From Syntrophaceae bacterium UBA7544 (GTDB lineage Bacteria > Desulfobacterota > Syntrophia > Syntrophales > Smithellaceae): a stretch of 12,989 bases of DNA. The translations under genes and the position numbers were made by a program. This document shows positions 6,504 through 12,989 of this stretch, one piece after another. Below the pieces are notes generated by a model. That model did not search any database. It was not told where the DNA came from and saw nothing but the letters and a program-made list of their open reading frames with translations. Within the stretch, counting starts at the first letter, position 1; each line of letters opens with the position of its first letter. The DNA is taken from the NCBI GenBank assembly GCA_002479215.1, contig DLME01000267.1, positions 654-13,642 on the forward strand, read 5' to 3'.

Positions 6504-7913
6504 CTAATTTTTGGGAATCAGAGAAAGCAGGTATTCCCATATTTCCAGTGTTTTGTGTAACGCTTCATCGTCGTGCTGCATGCATGTATACATGCGGGTG
6601 CCAGCCAGGGTGCACAATCCATGGGCCATGGTGACCACCGAATAGTCATTCGCTACTTGTTGCCGGGTAATAATCTGGTTGAACGCGTCCGGCGCTCTCA
6701 AATCTATTGAAAAAAACGCCGTCGTCACATAATGCATAATCGCGCCGAAATTATAAACAAAGAATCCCAGGTCGGAGCGTGTCTCGAACAGTTTATTTAA
6801 GGCCTTGGTCAGCTTATTTGCATATATGGTGGCTTTCCTGACCGCGTCGTTTTCGGCCATAAATTTCAAAGCATAGTAACCGGCCGCCATGGAAATAGGG
6901 TTGGCGGCCAATGTACCACCCATAAAGACCTTTTCACCCAGGCCGCCATGACAGACGCTCATCACATCCTTTCTACCGGCCACCGCACCTGATGAAGGAT
7001 AACCGTGCGTGATGATTTTACCCAGAACAGTTAAGTCTGGCATAATATTGTAGTACTTTTGGGCGCCGCCCATATCCACCCTGAAGCCGGTAACTACTTC
7101 GTCGAAGATCATTAGAGATCCATATTGGTCGCATAATTCACGGATCCTCTTATTCCAATCAGGGTGAACCGGATGGGCGCCGGACTCGCCGCCGATGGGC
7201 TCCACCAGAACACCGGCAACCCCGCCTTTATCCTTATTATCTTTGAAGGCCTTTTCCAGTACATCAAAATCGTTGGGCGCCACGTCGACGATATGGGCAA
7301 AACATTCCTGCGGAATCCCTTTAGACTCCAGTGCTCCGGTATGGGGAACATGAATCGAGTAAACCATCTGATCGGACCATCCGTGATAGCTGCCGCCAAT
7401 CTTGATGATCTTAAGCTTCCCTGTAAAGGCCCTGGCGATTCGGATGGCGGCCATATCCGCTTCGGTTCCTGACTGGAGAAAACGAACCATTTCTACACCG
7501 GGCATATGGTTGATGATCTCCTGTGCAGCCAGAAGTTCATATTCCGAGGTTAAGCCGGTTGCCGGACCCTTTTCCCGGATGATTTCGATAATCTTTTCGT
7601 TCAGTGGTTCGAATCCGTGACCGAGGATGATGGGCGCTCCGCACATGAGGTAATCTATGTAAACATTGCCGTCCACATCCCACACCCTGTAGCCCTTGCC
7701 TCTATCCATGGCCAAAGGAAAGGGTTTGTTCTGGCTTAAGTTATGCTCTACGCCTCCGGGGATAATGCCCTTGGCTTTCTCGAAAATCTCCAGTGACCGT
7801 TTATTCCGCTTAGTATAGAGATCGCGTTCAGCAGCCAGTTTGTTTTCCGGAATCGGGTGCGCCGGTCTTGATAAAATCTCGTTTCTTCTAGATAAAATCT
7901 CCTGATATTCCAT
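6504..7913 (-). CDS. Class III PLP aminotransferase, glutamate-1-semialdehyde aminomutase-like
   Basis: A 469-residue fold-type I PLP enzyme. Visible motifs are SGTEA (148-152, phosphate binding), YHG (176-178, ring stacking), FDEVVTGFR (270-278; Asp271 binds the pyridine nitrogen), the Schiff-base Lys299 in VLGKIITHG, and GGTLAANP (332-339). The order and spacing match glutamate-1-semialdehyde 2,1-aminomutase and related omega-transaminases. A roughly 40-residue N-terminal extension and location inside a catabolic operon argue against the tetrapyrrole gene hemL. It more likely moves an amino group between a terminal or sugar-borne amine and a keto acid, or does an internal aminomutase shift. 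AGGAGGAGG provides a strong ribosome binding site. The gene lies 55 bases after the kinase and 41 before the RuBisCO-like gene. Its presence implies that an amine occurs in the pathway substrate or product; the exact substrate is unknown. Confidence 0.9.
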   Translation of the reverse strand: MEYQEILSRRNEILSRPAHPIPENKLAAERDLYTKRNKRSLEIFEKAKGIIPGGVEHNLSQNKPFPLAMDRGKGYRVWDVDGNVYIDYLMCGAPIILGHGFEPLNEKIIEIIREKGPATGLTSEYELLAAQEIINHMPGVEMVRFLQSGTEADMAAIRIARAFTGKLKIIKIGGSYHGWSDQMVYSIHVPHTGALESKGIPQECFAHIVDVAPNDFDVLEKAFKDNKDKGGVAGVLVEPIGGESGAHPVHPDWNKRIRELCDQYGSLMIFDEVVTGFRVDMGGAQKYYNIMPDLTVLGKIITHGYPSSGAVAGRKDVMSVCHGGLGEKVFMGGTLAANPISMAAGYYALKFMAENDAVRKATIYANKLTKALNKLFETRSDLGFFVYNFGAIMHYVTTAFFSIDLRAPDAFNQIITRQQVANDYSVVTMAHGLCTLAGTRMYTCMQHDDEALHKTLEIWEYLLSLIPKN

Positions 7914-7968
7914 AAATAAAACACCTCCTCCTGTTTGATCACGGGAACTATTATTCTAGTGAATACAA

Positions 7969-9555
7969 TCAAGATGCTTGCTTATTCAACCGCGCACATG
8001 CCTTTTTTTGAGTTTTGTAATGATTCAAGAACTCCGCGAATACTTCGTCGTATATTTTTCTGTTGGCTGGGTTGGGAGTATATTCAGCCTTTATTTTGAT
8101 GTATTGTGGAATGTCCTCTAAAGTGATGTATTTAAGAGATATTGAGGCGAGGAATGCCGCACCGCGAGCGTTGGAATATATCGGGTCCTTGACCTGCCGG
8201 ATTTTCCTATTCAGTACATCGGCAATTATTTGCGACCAGACATCCGAATTGGCGCCGCCGCCGATGAAATTAAGGTACTGAAAAGGTCTTCTCATAAATT
8301 TTTCCACAGAGTCGAGCAGCCATTTTGAGTTGAAAGCGACTCCTTCGAAAACAGCCCGGAGAATGTCTTCCCTGGTATTTTCTAGTGAAAGGTTGAACAG
8401 GGAAGCGCGGATATTGCAGTCGTCCACAGGCGAGCGTTCACCGTAAAGCCAGGGGGTGAAGATAATATTGTTGGCACCGGCCGGCACTCGCGCCACGATT
8501 TTATCCAGTACCTTGAAAATATCCTGTGCTTTCTCCTCCATCATCAGTTCATCTTTGTGATACAAAACATTGTCTCTCAGCCAGGTCAGGCATTTGCCGG
8601 CACATTCCTGTTCGCAGAGAATGAGGTAACGGCCGGGTACTGGACTGGGGAAAGATCCGAAGCTGTGGAAGATGTCTGTCTTTTTGAAAGGAACATGAGC
8701 CGATATCCAGGATGAAGTTCCAATATACAGGTGGCCTTCGTAGTCTCGGACAGCGCCTGAACCAACTCCTGCTGACGGCACGTCCGGTGTTCCGCCGATG
8801 ACCGGTGTGCCGGGTTTCAAACCCAGTTGGGCAGCCACTTCTTTTTTTACCGGACCAAGTATGTCCATCGCCTGAATCAGGTCAGGCAGCTTTGCACGCT
8901 CAATGCCGGCCATTTTCAAAAGCTTGTCATTATAAACCACATGAGAGGGGTCGCGATTGTCGGTAACCCAGTGAAGCAGAATCGAATCATATGTGGCTGC
9001 GAATTTCCCTGTAAAGCGCAAATTTATATAATCTTTGGGTTCAAGAAATTTATAGGTTTTATTATATATGTCCGGACAATTCTTTTTTAACCACAGAATA
9101 TGGCAGAGCGGATCTTTGCCGGATTTCGCAGGAGCGCCTCCGGTCAGTTTCAACCAGGTCATCATCTTAAATAGGGGATAGCCCTCGATCTTGAGGGGGC
9201 CTTTTAGTATTTCTTTCACCTCTTCAGAACCCCTGCAGTCCATCCAGATAATCGCATTCATCAATTGTTTACCACCCTGATCGACCGGGACAGTACCTGA
9301 CCACTGAGAGGTCACACTCACGGCAACGATATTCTCAGGCGAAACAAGATTCTTGCTAAGCACTTTTTTCGAGGTGAACATAATGGCGTTCCACCAGCCT
9401 TGTGGGTCTTGCTCAGCCCCCCCGTCAGGAAGCAGGATAACGGGGGTGTCTTTGAACTCGCTGTCCACCACTTCTCCATAAACTGAGATTAAAGCGGTCT
9501 TGGGCCCTGATGTGCCCAAATCAATTGCCAAGATATACTTGTCTTTATTTTTCAT
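7969..9555 (-). CDS. FGGY-family carbohydrate kinase
   Basis: A 528-residue sugar kinase of the FGGY family (xylulokinase, gluconokinase, glycerol kinase, ribulokinase and others), of usual length. The N-terminal ATPase lobe starts LAIDLGTSG (9-17), with Asp12 and the phosphate-1 loop. Sugar-side motifs include IIWMDCRG (102-109) and GGTPDVPSAG (254-263), with Asp258 the expected catalytic base. The C-terminal lobe has EGVAFNS (404-410) and the adenosine motif FIGGGANSDVW (430-440). The family phosphorylates ketoses, polyols or sugar acids with ATP; substrate cannot be assigned from motifs. An AGAGG-like site precedes the ATG. It follows tetR by 96 bases without a clear terminator, so tetR, kinase, aminotransferase and RuBisCO-like gene may share a transcript. 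It would make the phosphorylated substrate for the RuBisCO-like enzyme. Confidence 0.92.
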   Translation of the reverse strand: MKNKDKYILAIDLGTSGPKTALISVYGEVVDSEFKDTPVILLPDGGAEQDPQGWWNAIMFTSKKVLSKNLVSPENIVAVSVTSQWSGTVPVDQGGKQLMNAIIWMDCRGSEEVKEILKGPLKIEGYPLFKMMTWLKLTGGAPAKSGKDPLCHILWLKKNCPDIYNKTYKFLEPKDYINLRFTGKFAATYDSILLHWVTDNRDPSHVVYNDKLLKMAGIERAKLPDLIQAMDILGPVKKEVAAQLGLKPGTPVIGGTPDVPSAGVGSGAVRDYEGHLYIGTSSWISAHVPFKKTDIFHSFGSFPSPVPGRYLILCEQECAGKCLTWLRDNVLYHKDELMMEEKAQDIFKVLDKIVARVPAGANNIIFTPWLYGERSPVDDCNIRASLFNLSLENTREDILRAVFEGVAFNSKWLLDSVEKFMRRPFQYLNFIGGGANSDVWSQIIADVLNRKIRQVKDPIYSNARGAAFLASISLKYITLEDIPQYIKIKAEYTPNPANRKIYDEVFAEFLNHYKTQKKACARLNKQAS

Positions 9556-9651
9556 GATCTCAATCCTCTTCTTTTATTAGCGAATGATCAAACATCTCAT
9601 TTTTATATCGCACCCACTACTTCAAAAAACACCGCAAACTAAACATTATGT

Positions 9652-10287
9652 TCATCCGGTAATTAAACGTATTGCGTCATCGATAATAGTTTTCAGAGTG
9701 ATTTCGGGATTATCATCAATTTGATAAAGAACCCCGCTGTTGTGCAGTGAAATTATACCATGCAGTGTGCTGATGCATTGAATTGCTAAAAATTTTGGAT
9801 CAGCAGGCTTTAAGTCCGACCTCGTTTCCCTATAATCCCGAATTACCTCGACGGCAAAAGATAGTGCCCGCATTGAGCTATGGTATTCATCGTAAGACAA
9901 TTCTTCCTGGGGAGTACCGATGTAATCACTGTACTGCTTTATGGGTCTATTGAACATAATATCATATATGTTGATATTGCCAGTGCCGAATTCTACAAAA
10001 GCGTAGGTCATATTCTTATATCTTTCCAATGGTGTATCTGCCATTTCCACGGCACTGCGAATCTTATCGTACAGCATTGTATAAGTCTTTTTATGTATGG
10101 CTATAAAGAGCTCATCCTTGCTGTCATAGTAGTTATATATATTTGCCGCGGTCATCTTCATTTTGGAACCAAGCCTGGCCATAGATAGGCTTTCATATCC
10201 GTTTTTTACGAGGATTTTGAGAGCACAGTCAAGAATTTGATTGCGAACTATATCGACTTCTTCAACGCTTCTGGTCGTTCTCGGCAT
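9652..10287 (-). CDS. TetR-family transcriptional regulator
   Basis: A 211-residue repressor of the TetR family. The N-terminal helix-turn-helix lies at about 34-53 (LSMARLGSKMKMTAANIYNY), followed by the family-typical YDSKDELF. The rest is the helical ligand-binding and dimerisation part, which is not conserved enough to name a ligand. Length is typical (190-220). The ATG has a modest AAGG site. It sits between the transporter and the kinase and has the shared promoter element directly upstream, so I infer that it represses itself, the MFS gene and the porin until a pathway metabolite binds. Nothing in the sequence proves which site it binds. A decayed copy of its first codons appears upstream of the porin. 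Confidence 0.93.
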   Translation of the reverse strand: MPRTTRSVEEVDIVRNQILDCALKILVKNGYESLSMARLGSKMKMTAANIYNYYDSKDELFIAIHKKTYTMLYDKIRSAVEMADTPLERYKNMTYAFVEFGTGNINIYDIMFNRPIKQYSDYIGTPQEELSYDEYHSSMRALSFAVEVIRDYRETRSDLKPADPKFLAIQCISTLHGIISLHNSGVLYQIDDNPEITLKTIIDDAIRLITG

Positions 10288-10294
10288 GATTAAG

Positions 10295-10365
10295 AACCTT
10301 ATGTAAGTATTTTTTTAACAAAAAATTTAATGTCGCTAAATTATAAAGTCAATAAATTTATTTTA
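10295..10365 (-). promoter_or_regulatory. Shared promoter element, tetR copy
   Basis: On the minus strand, -35 TTGACT (10352-10347), 17 bases, -10 TAAATT (10329-10324), about 37 bases before the tetR ATG. AAAGTCAATAAAT is identical to the MFS copy, and the far end ACCT...AAGTATTTTTTTAACA still lines up with the MFS copy after a 2-base shortening. The palindrome is much eroded here (only TTAA...TTTAA remains), so repressor affinity would be lower than at the MFS and porin copies. Confidence 0.55.
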
Positions 10366-10527
10366 TGGCTTTTTTACAACAACTTAAAATCAAACAGAGT
10401 CCTGATATATATATTTTTTATTGGGTTAACCATCAATTATCAATTTTTGAAAAATCTAGTGTCGCGCGTCTATCCCCATTCTTAGCAGTAACAGCCATCA
10501 ATCTTGATAATGGCCTTGATCAAGTGT

Positions 10528-10559
10528 GTACCATCCCGGTTCTCCAACCGGGATGGTAC
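10528..10559. other. Perfect 14-bp inverted repeat downstream of the MFS gene
   Basis: GTACCATCCCGGTT (10528-10541), loop CTCC, AACCGGGATGGTAC (10546-10559). It begins about 55 bases after the MFS stop codon on the minus strand. The stem is strong, but no T run follows in either direction. It may stop or protect the 3' end of the MFS transcript, or be a copy of a palindromic intergenic repeat. A separate 10-bp palindrome, CTTGATCAAG, lies at 10515-10524. The rest of 10288-10614 holds the tetR promoter and no gene that I can support. Confidence 0.6.
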
Positions 10560-10614
10560 CTGAATACTGGTAGTGATGTTACAGTTAGAAATACCTCCAC
10601 GCAAAATCAGTCTT

Positions 10615-11835
10615 TTAAATCTCATCCGTCTTGACGAGCTTGGATTCCTTGAGTTTCCACATGAGAAACGCACCCACTATCATGAACGCTGTGAAGACAA
10701 GCATAGCCGGCGTTTTTGAGGCGCTAGCCGCCGTCAAGATGTCCATACCGAAGATAAAGATGATTCCCGAAATTTGCCCGGCAAGGAGAAGCAATCCCTG
10801 TGAGGTGGCCTCAGGCGCCGGATAACATATTTCAGCGCCGTACTGAAAGCAGATGGGAGCGGCCGACAGAAGAAAGAAACCAAATACGAAGCCTGACGCG
10901 AGGAGCAGCCAGTAACTGCCGGCGTAGGTCATTCCGACAATTCCGGGGATAGCGCCGATTGCCCCGATGACCATAAAAAGTTTTCTTTTACGCAATTTAT
11001 CGGAAAGAGGCGGCAAGATGGAGGCGCCGATTATGCCGCCGATCATCATGAGCGCCCCGGCGATCCCTGCTTCCTCAATGGTAAAACCACGCGGGCTGAC
11101 AATTTGCTCGATCCAGGTCGTGACCGCATTGAAGATTCCCAGCGCGATGAAGAACACGATGATGAGACAGATCATATCTATTTGCTTTAATATGTGTTTC
11201 AGACCGGCGAATACCGCAATCCTTTCATCATGGCCGGGAGGACAGGGCGGCGTGGGGGGATGCTCTCTATTGAATAGGATAAAGATCACAGCACCGGCAA
11301 GAGTAACGATCCCGTAGATCATCAGCATCTTTTCCATGCCGTACATTTTGAAAAGGAGCGGTGTGAGCACCATCGCGATAATAATTCCCACGAATTGAGC
11401 CAGCACGGATATGCCCGCCTGGGTCGCCCGCTCATGCAGGGGAAACCACCGGGCTCCAACTTTGGTAACAGAATTCAGAACGAATGGTTGTCCAATGGCA
11501 ATTCCGATTTGAGCAATGATAACCATTGCATAGCTTGTACCGTACAGTCCTTTCATAAATCCGAAGACACCCATCAGCGCGGCGCCGATCCCAATACCGA
11601 TCCGGATTCCCCATTTGTCGATTATATATGATGCCGGAAAGGATATAAAAATATAGACGACCATAAAGATCAGGGAAAGTAGGTCAATTTGCATGGCGGG
11701 TACATTGTAGAATGCTACCGCTTCGCTGGTTATGGGCGCAAAGATGATCCACTGGATCTGCATCAACGCGTTGATGATAAAGTATACCAAAAGCACTATC
11801 CACCTGTAGCCGTAAACCTTAAAATCTTTTTCCAT
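10615..11835 (-). CDS. MFS transporter, FLVCR (SLC49)-like
   Basis: A 406-residue inner-membrane carrier with about twelve hydrophobic segments and a charged loop near the middle (around 190-205), the usual major-facilitator layout. The signature loop between segments 2 and 3 reads DKWGIRIG (73-80). The start YRWIVLLVYF, then IQWIIFAP with Trp29 in the first segment, and later GQPF (Gln116) followed by RWF, resemble the FLVCR1/2 branch, in which a Trp and a Gln line the choline-binding site. This likeness is from memory and does not prove a substrate. An excellent AGGAGGTGG site precedes the ATG. The shared promoter/palindrome element lies about 55 bases upstream. I infer import of the pathway substrate across the inner membrane; export cannot be excluded. 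Confidence 0.88.
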   Translation of the reverse strand: MEKDFKVYGYRWIVLLVYFIINALMQIQWIIFAPITSEAVAFYNVPAMQIDLLSLIFMVVYIFISFPASYIIDKWGIRIGIGIGAALMGVFGFMKGLYGTSYAMVIIAQIGIAIGQPFVLNSVTKVGARWFPLHERATQAGISVLAQFVGIIIAMVLTPLLFKMYGMEKMLMIYGIVTLAGAVIFILFNREHPPTPPCPPGHDERIAVFAGLKHILKQIDMICLIIVFFIALGIFNAVTTWIEQIVSPRGFTIEEAGIAGALMMIGGIIGASILPPLSDKLRKRKLFMVIGAIGAIPGIVGMTYAGSYWLLLASGFVFGFFLLSAAPICFQYGAEICYPAPEATSQGLLLLAGQISGIIFIFGMDILTAASASKTPAMLVFTAFMIVGAFLMWKLKESKLVKTDEI

Positions 11836-11887
11836 ATAACCACCTCCTGTATTTATTTTGATGCTTTGAAAAGAACTTGCTTTTTAT

Positions 11888-11964
11888 AAAAACCTAGTAT
11901 AAATATTAATTTAACATTATTAAATTAATATAGTTAAATTACAAAGTCAATAAATATTTTTTAC
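11888..11964 (-). promoter_or_regulatory. Shared promoter/operator element, MFS copy
   Basis: Best-preserved copy of the element. On the minus strand, -35 TTGACT (11950-11945), 17 bases, -10 TAATTT (11927-11922). A perfect palindrome with 11-base arms TATTAATTTAA and TTAAATTAATA around CATTA (11904-11930) overlaps the -10 box and the likely transcription start, as expected for a repressor operator. The predicted leader to the MFS ATG is about 80 bases. Confidence 0.68.
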
Positions 11965-12110
11965 TTTTTTTATAGTATAGTATTTTTTTCGTAAAATGTT
12001 GGGCAGTACAATATCGATGTGCGGGAGCGGGGATGAACCAATTCAGCCTACGCTCATTCAGAAGGTATACTGTTGTTAAATATAACATTATCTTAGGAGG
12101 TTTAAGCATC

Positions 12111-12578
12111 ATGAAAAAAATTTTAGTGAGCGTTATAATTTGTATGTTTGTCATTGTATTATTCAATGTTACCGCAAAAGCACAGAGTCCCATTATCGGA
12201 ACATGGAAGACAATAGATGATGAAGGTCCGAACAAAGGGAAGGCGTCATCACATATTGAAATATTCGAGAAAAATGGCGTATACTTTGGCAAGATTACCA
12301 GACTGTTGCTTGACCCCCCAGATAAGGTCTGTGATAAATGCAAGGGAGATTTAAAAAATAAACCGTTGATCGGCATGATAATTTTACAAGACATGAAGAA
12401 AACCGGAGACGTGGATAAGGAACTCGGTGTGGGGTACGCTAGTGGAACGATCATAGATCCTGATGATGGCTCAACCTATAAATGTAAAATGTGGGTCAAG
12501 GATGATGTATTAACCTCCCGTGGGTATATTGGTATTAGTTTGTTTGGGAGATCCCAGGAATGGTTTAGAGTTAAATAA
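12111..12578 (+). CDS. DUF2147-family periplasmic protein
   Basis: A 155-residue secreted protein of the DUF2147 family. Residues 1-24 are a Sec signal peptide (MKKILVS, hydrophobic core, cleavage after AKA). The mature part shows the family pattern: GTWKTIDDEG, a Ser-x-Ile strand, YFGKITRLL, a CDKCKG cysteine pair, IGMIIL, GTIIDPDDGSTYKCKM, RGYIGISLFGRSQEW. The fold is thought to be a small lipocalin-like barrel; its biochemical role is unknown. The start at 12111 is chosen because AGGAGG lies ten bases upstream and it opens directly on the signal peptide; the longer frame from 12033 has no such site. The gene diverges from the MFS gene and is followed by its own hairpin, so it is probably independent of the sugar pathway. 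Confidence 0.9.
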   Translation: MKKILVSVIICMFVIVLFNVTAKAQSPIIGTWKTIDDEGPNKGKASSHIEIFEKNGVYFGKITRLLLDPPDKVCDKCKGDLKNKPLIGMIILQDMKKTGDVDKELGVGYASGTIIDPDDGSTYKCKMWVKDDVLTSRGYIGISLFGRSQEWFRVK

Positions 12579-12591
12579 TTATGGCAATAAC

Positions 12592-12626
12592 ATCTTCCCC
12601 TGCCTCCTTTTGTGACAGGGGAAGAT
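12592..12626 (+). terminator. Terminator-like hairpin after the DUF2147 gene
   Basis: Perfect 11-bp stem ATCTTCCCCTG / CAGGGGAAGAT with a 13-base loop, starting 13 bases after the stop codon. It is followed by ATATATGATGG and not by a T run, so termination may be inefficient or partly Rho-dependent. Confidence 0.6.
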
Positions 12627-12653
12627 ATATGATGGATAAATATTATTATACAT

Positions 12654-12718
12654 CGGAATGTTTTCCGGTGCTCTCGAATGAAATTCTGCTTTTATCAAGA
12701 TGAATTCGAAACATTCCG
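12654..12718. repeat. Interrupted inverted repeat in gene-free stretch
   Basis: CGGAATGTTT (12654-12663) is the exact reverse complement of AAACATTCCG (12709-12718), and inside it TCGAAT pairs with ATTCGA, giving a long cruciform-like structure with a bulged left arm. The left arm also takes part in a small local hairpin, CATCGGAA-TGTT-TTCCGGTG (12651-12670). Origin unknown: it could be a mobile-repeat remnant or a structured RNA. Confidence 0.35.
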
Positions 12719-12879
12719 CTTAAATAATATTAATTTTTGTGTAAATAATTGGGATATAAAACAACCATTGAAAGGCAAGGAAGTGGAGATGAACCTTTTT
12801 ACCATCCGAAGTAAACCGACAATCTGGTTCATCGTAAATCGCTTCCGACTCATCCTGCCTTTCTTCAATATAATTTTTT

Positions 12880-12989
12880 ATTACACCCCAATCCTAACTT
12901 AAAAACTGGACCACTTTTCGGGGTGAAGATCAGTTTTTTGATTATTTCCGATTGAAATGTTGTATAAATTGGGAAAATAAGAAAAACAA
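12880..12989. mobile_element. Possible tip of an insertion sequence (IS21-like)
   Basis: ATCCTAACTTAAAAACTGG followed by GGACCACTTTT resembles the non-coding ends I associate with IS21-type elements, where TGGACCACTTTT-type motifs recur outside istA. CACCCC (12884-12889) and GGGGTG (12940-12945) flank it as short inverted arms. No transposase gene is visible before the window ends. The wider region 12627-12989 holds no gene that I can support. Confidence 0.25.

Noticed and set aside
6463..6540. N-terminal 26-residue extension of the RuBisCO-like protein
   Set aside because: The upstream in-frame ATG overlaps the end of the aminotransferase gene and lacks a ribosome binding site; the ATG at 6462 has AAGGAG at proper spacing, and homology to RuBisCO begins well after it.
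6504..7913. Glutamate-1-semialdehyde aminomutase (hemL) for haem synthesis
   Set aside because: Family resemblance is clear, but the N-terminal extension and the operon with a sugar kinase and RuBisCO-like protein point to a catabolic transaminase; no other tetrapyrrole gene is present.
11939..12454. 171-residue minus-strand frame opposite the DUF2147 gene
   Set aside because: It is the antisense of a gene with clear family motifs, signal peptide and ribosome binding site, and has no recognisable protein features of its own.
12678..12902. 74-residue open frame on the plus strand
   Set aside because: No ribosome binding site at its start, low-complexity AT-driven composition, no recognisable motif, and it runs into the possible IS tip. 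An internal ATG at 12790 has only a weak purine-rich stretch upstream.
1..12989. CRISPR arrays, rRNA genes, riboswitches
   Set aside because: No regularly spaced direct repeats, no rRNA-like conserved stretches and no leader matching a riboswitch class that I can recognise.

Overview
The window looks like chromosome of a mesophilic Gram-negative bacterium. A signal-peptide-bearing outer-membrane beta-barrel protein ending in Phe and a periplasmic DUF2147 protein show the double membrane. The overall style (moderate GC genes, very AT-rich spacers, syntroph-like porin) fits Desulfobacterota/Deltaproteobacteria, but that assignment is an impression and not a proof.

Layout. The left edge (1-64) carries what looks like the 3' end of a tRNA without its body. 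A short-chain dehydrogenase (minus strand) and an outer-membrane porin (minus strand, with a strong terminator) follow. After a 460-base AT-rich regulatory stretch comes a class II aldolase on the plus strand. It converges on a minus-strand block that reads, in transcription order: FLVCR-like MFS transporter, TetR-family regulator, FGGY sugar kinase, class III (GSA-aminomutase-like) aminotransferase, RuBisCO-like protein, and a zinc phospholipase C/P1-nuclease-like protein. To the right, a divergent DUF2147 gene (plus strand) is followed by about 400 bases without a convincing gene, ending in what may be an insertion-sequence tip.

How it may work together. Kinase, aminotransferase and RuBisCO-like protein are tightly packed (55 and 41 bases apart, each with its own ribosome binding site) and should be one operon. 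The obvious reading is a catabolic pathway for an amino- or keto-sugar(-acid)-like compound: entry through the porin and the MFS carrier, phosphorylation, amine removal or transfer, RuBisCO-like enolisation/decarboxylation, and aldol cleavage by the class II aldolase. I know of no characterised pathway with this exact enzyme set. The closest known themes are the methionine-salvage RuBisCO-like enolase (MtnW) and isomerase pathways and the D-apiose RuBisCO-like enzymes (OiaX/OiaT), which use different partner enzymes.

The strongest non-coding signal is a shared element of about 75 bases upstream of the porin, the MFS gene and tetR. The porin and MFS copies agree at 66 of 77 positions without gaps; the tetR copy is more diverged. 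Each holds a minus-strand TTGACT-N17-TAAWTT promoter. In the porin and MFS copies an AT-rich palindrome covers the -10 box. This ties the porin, 9 kb away, to the same regulon. Just downstream of the porin copy, a decayed, frameshifted relic of the first codons of a tetR paralogue can still be read, suggesting that this control region arose by duplication of a tetR gene with its promoter.
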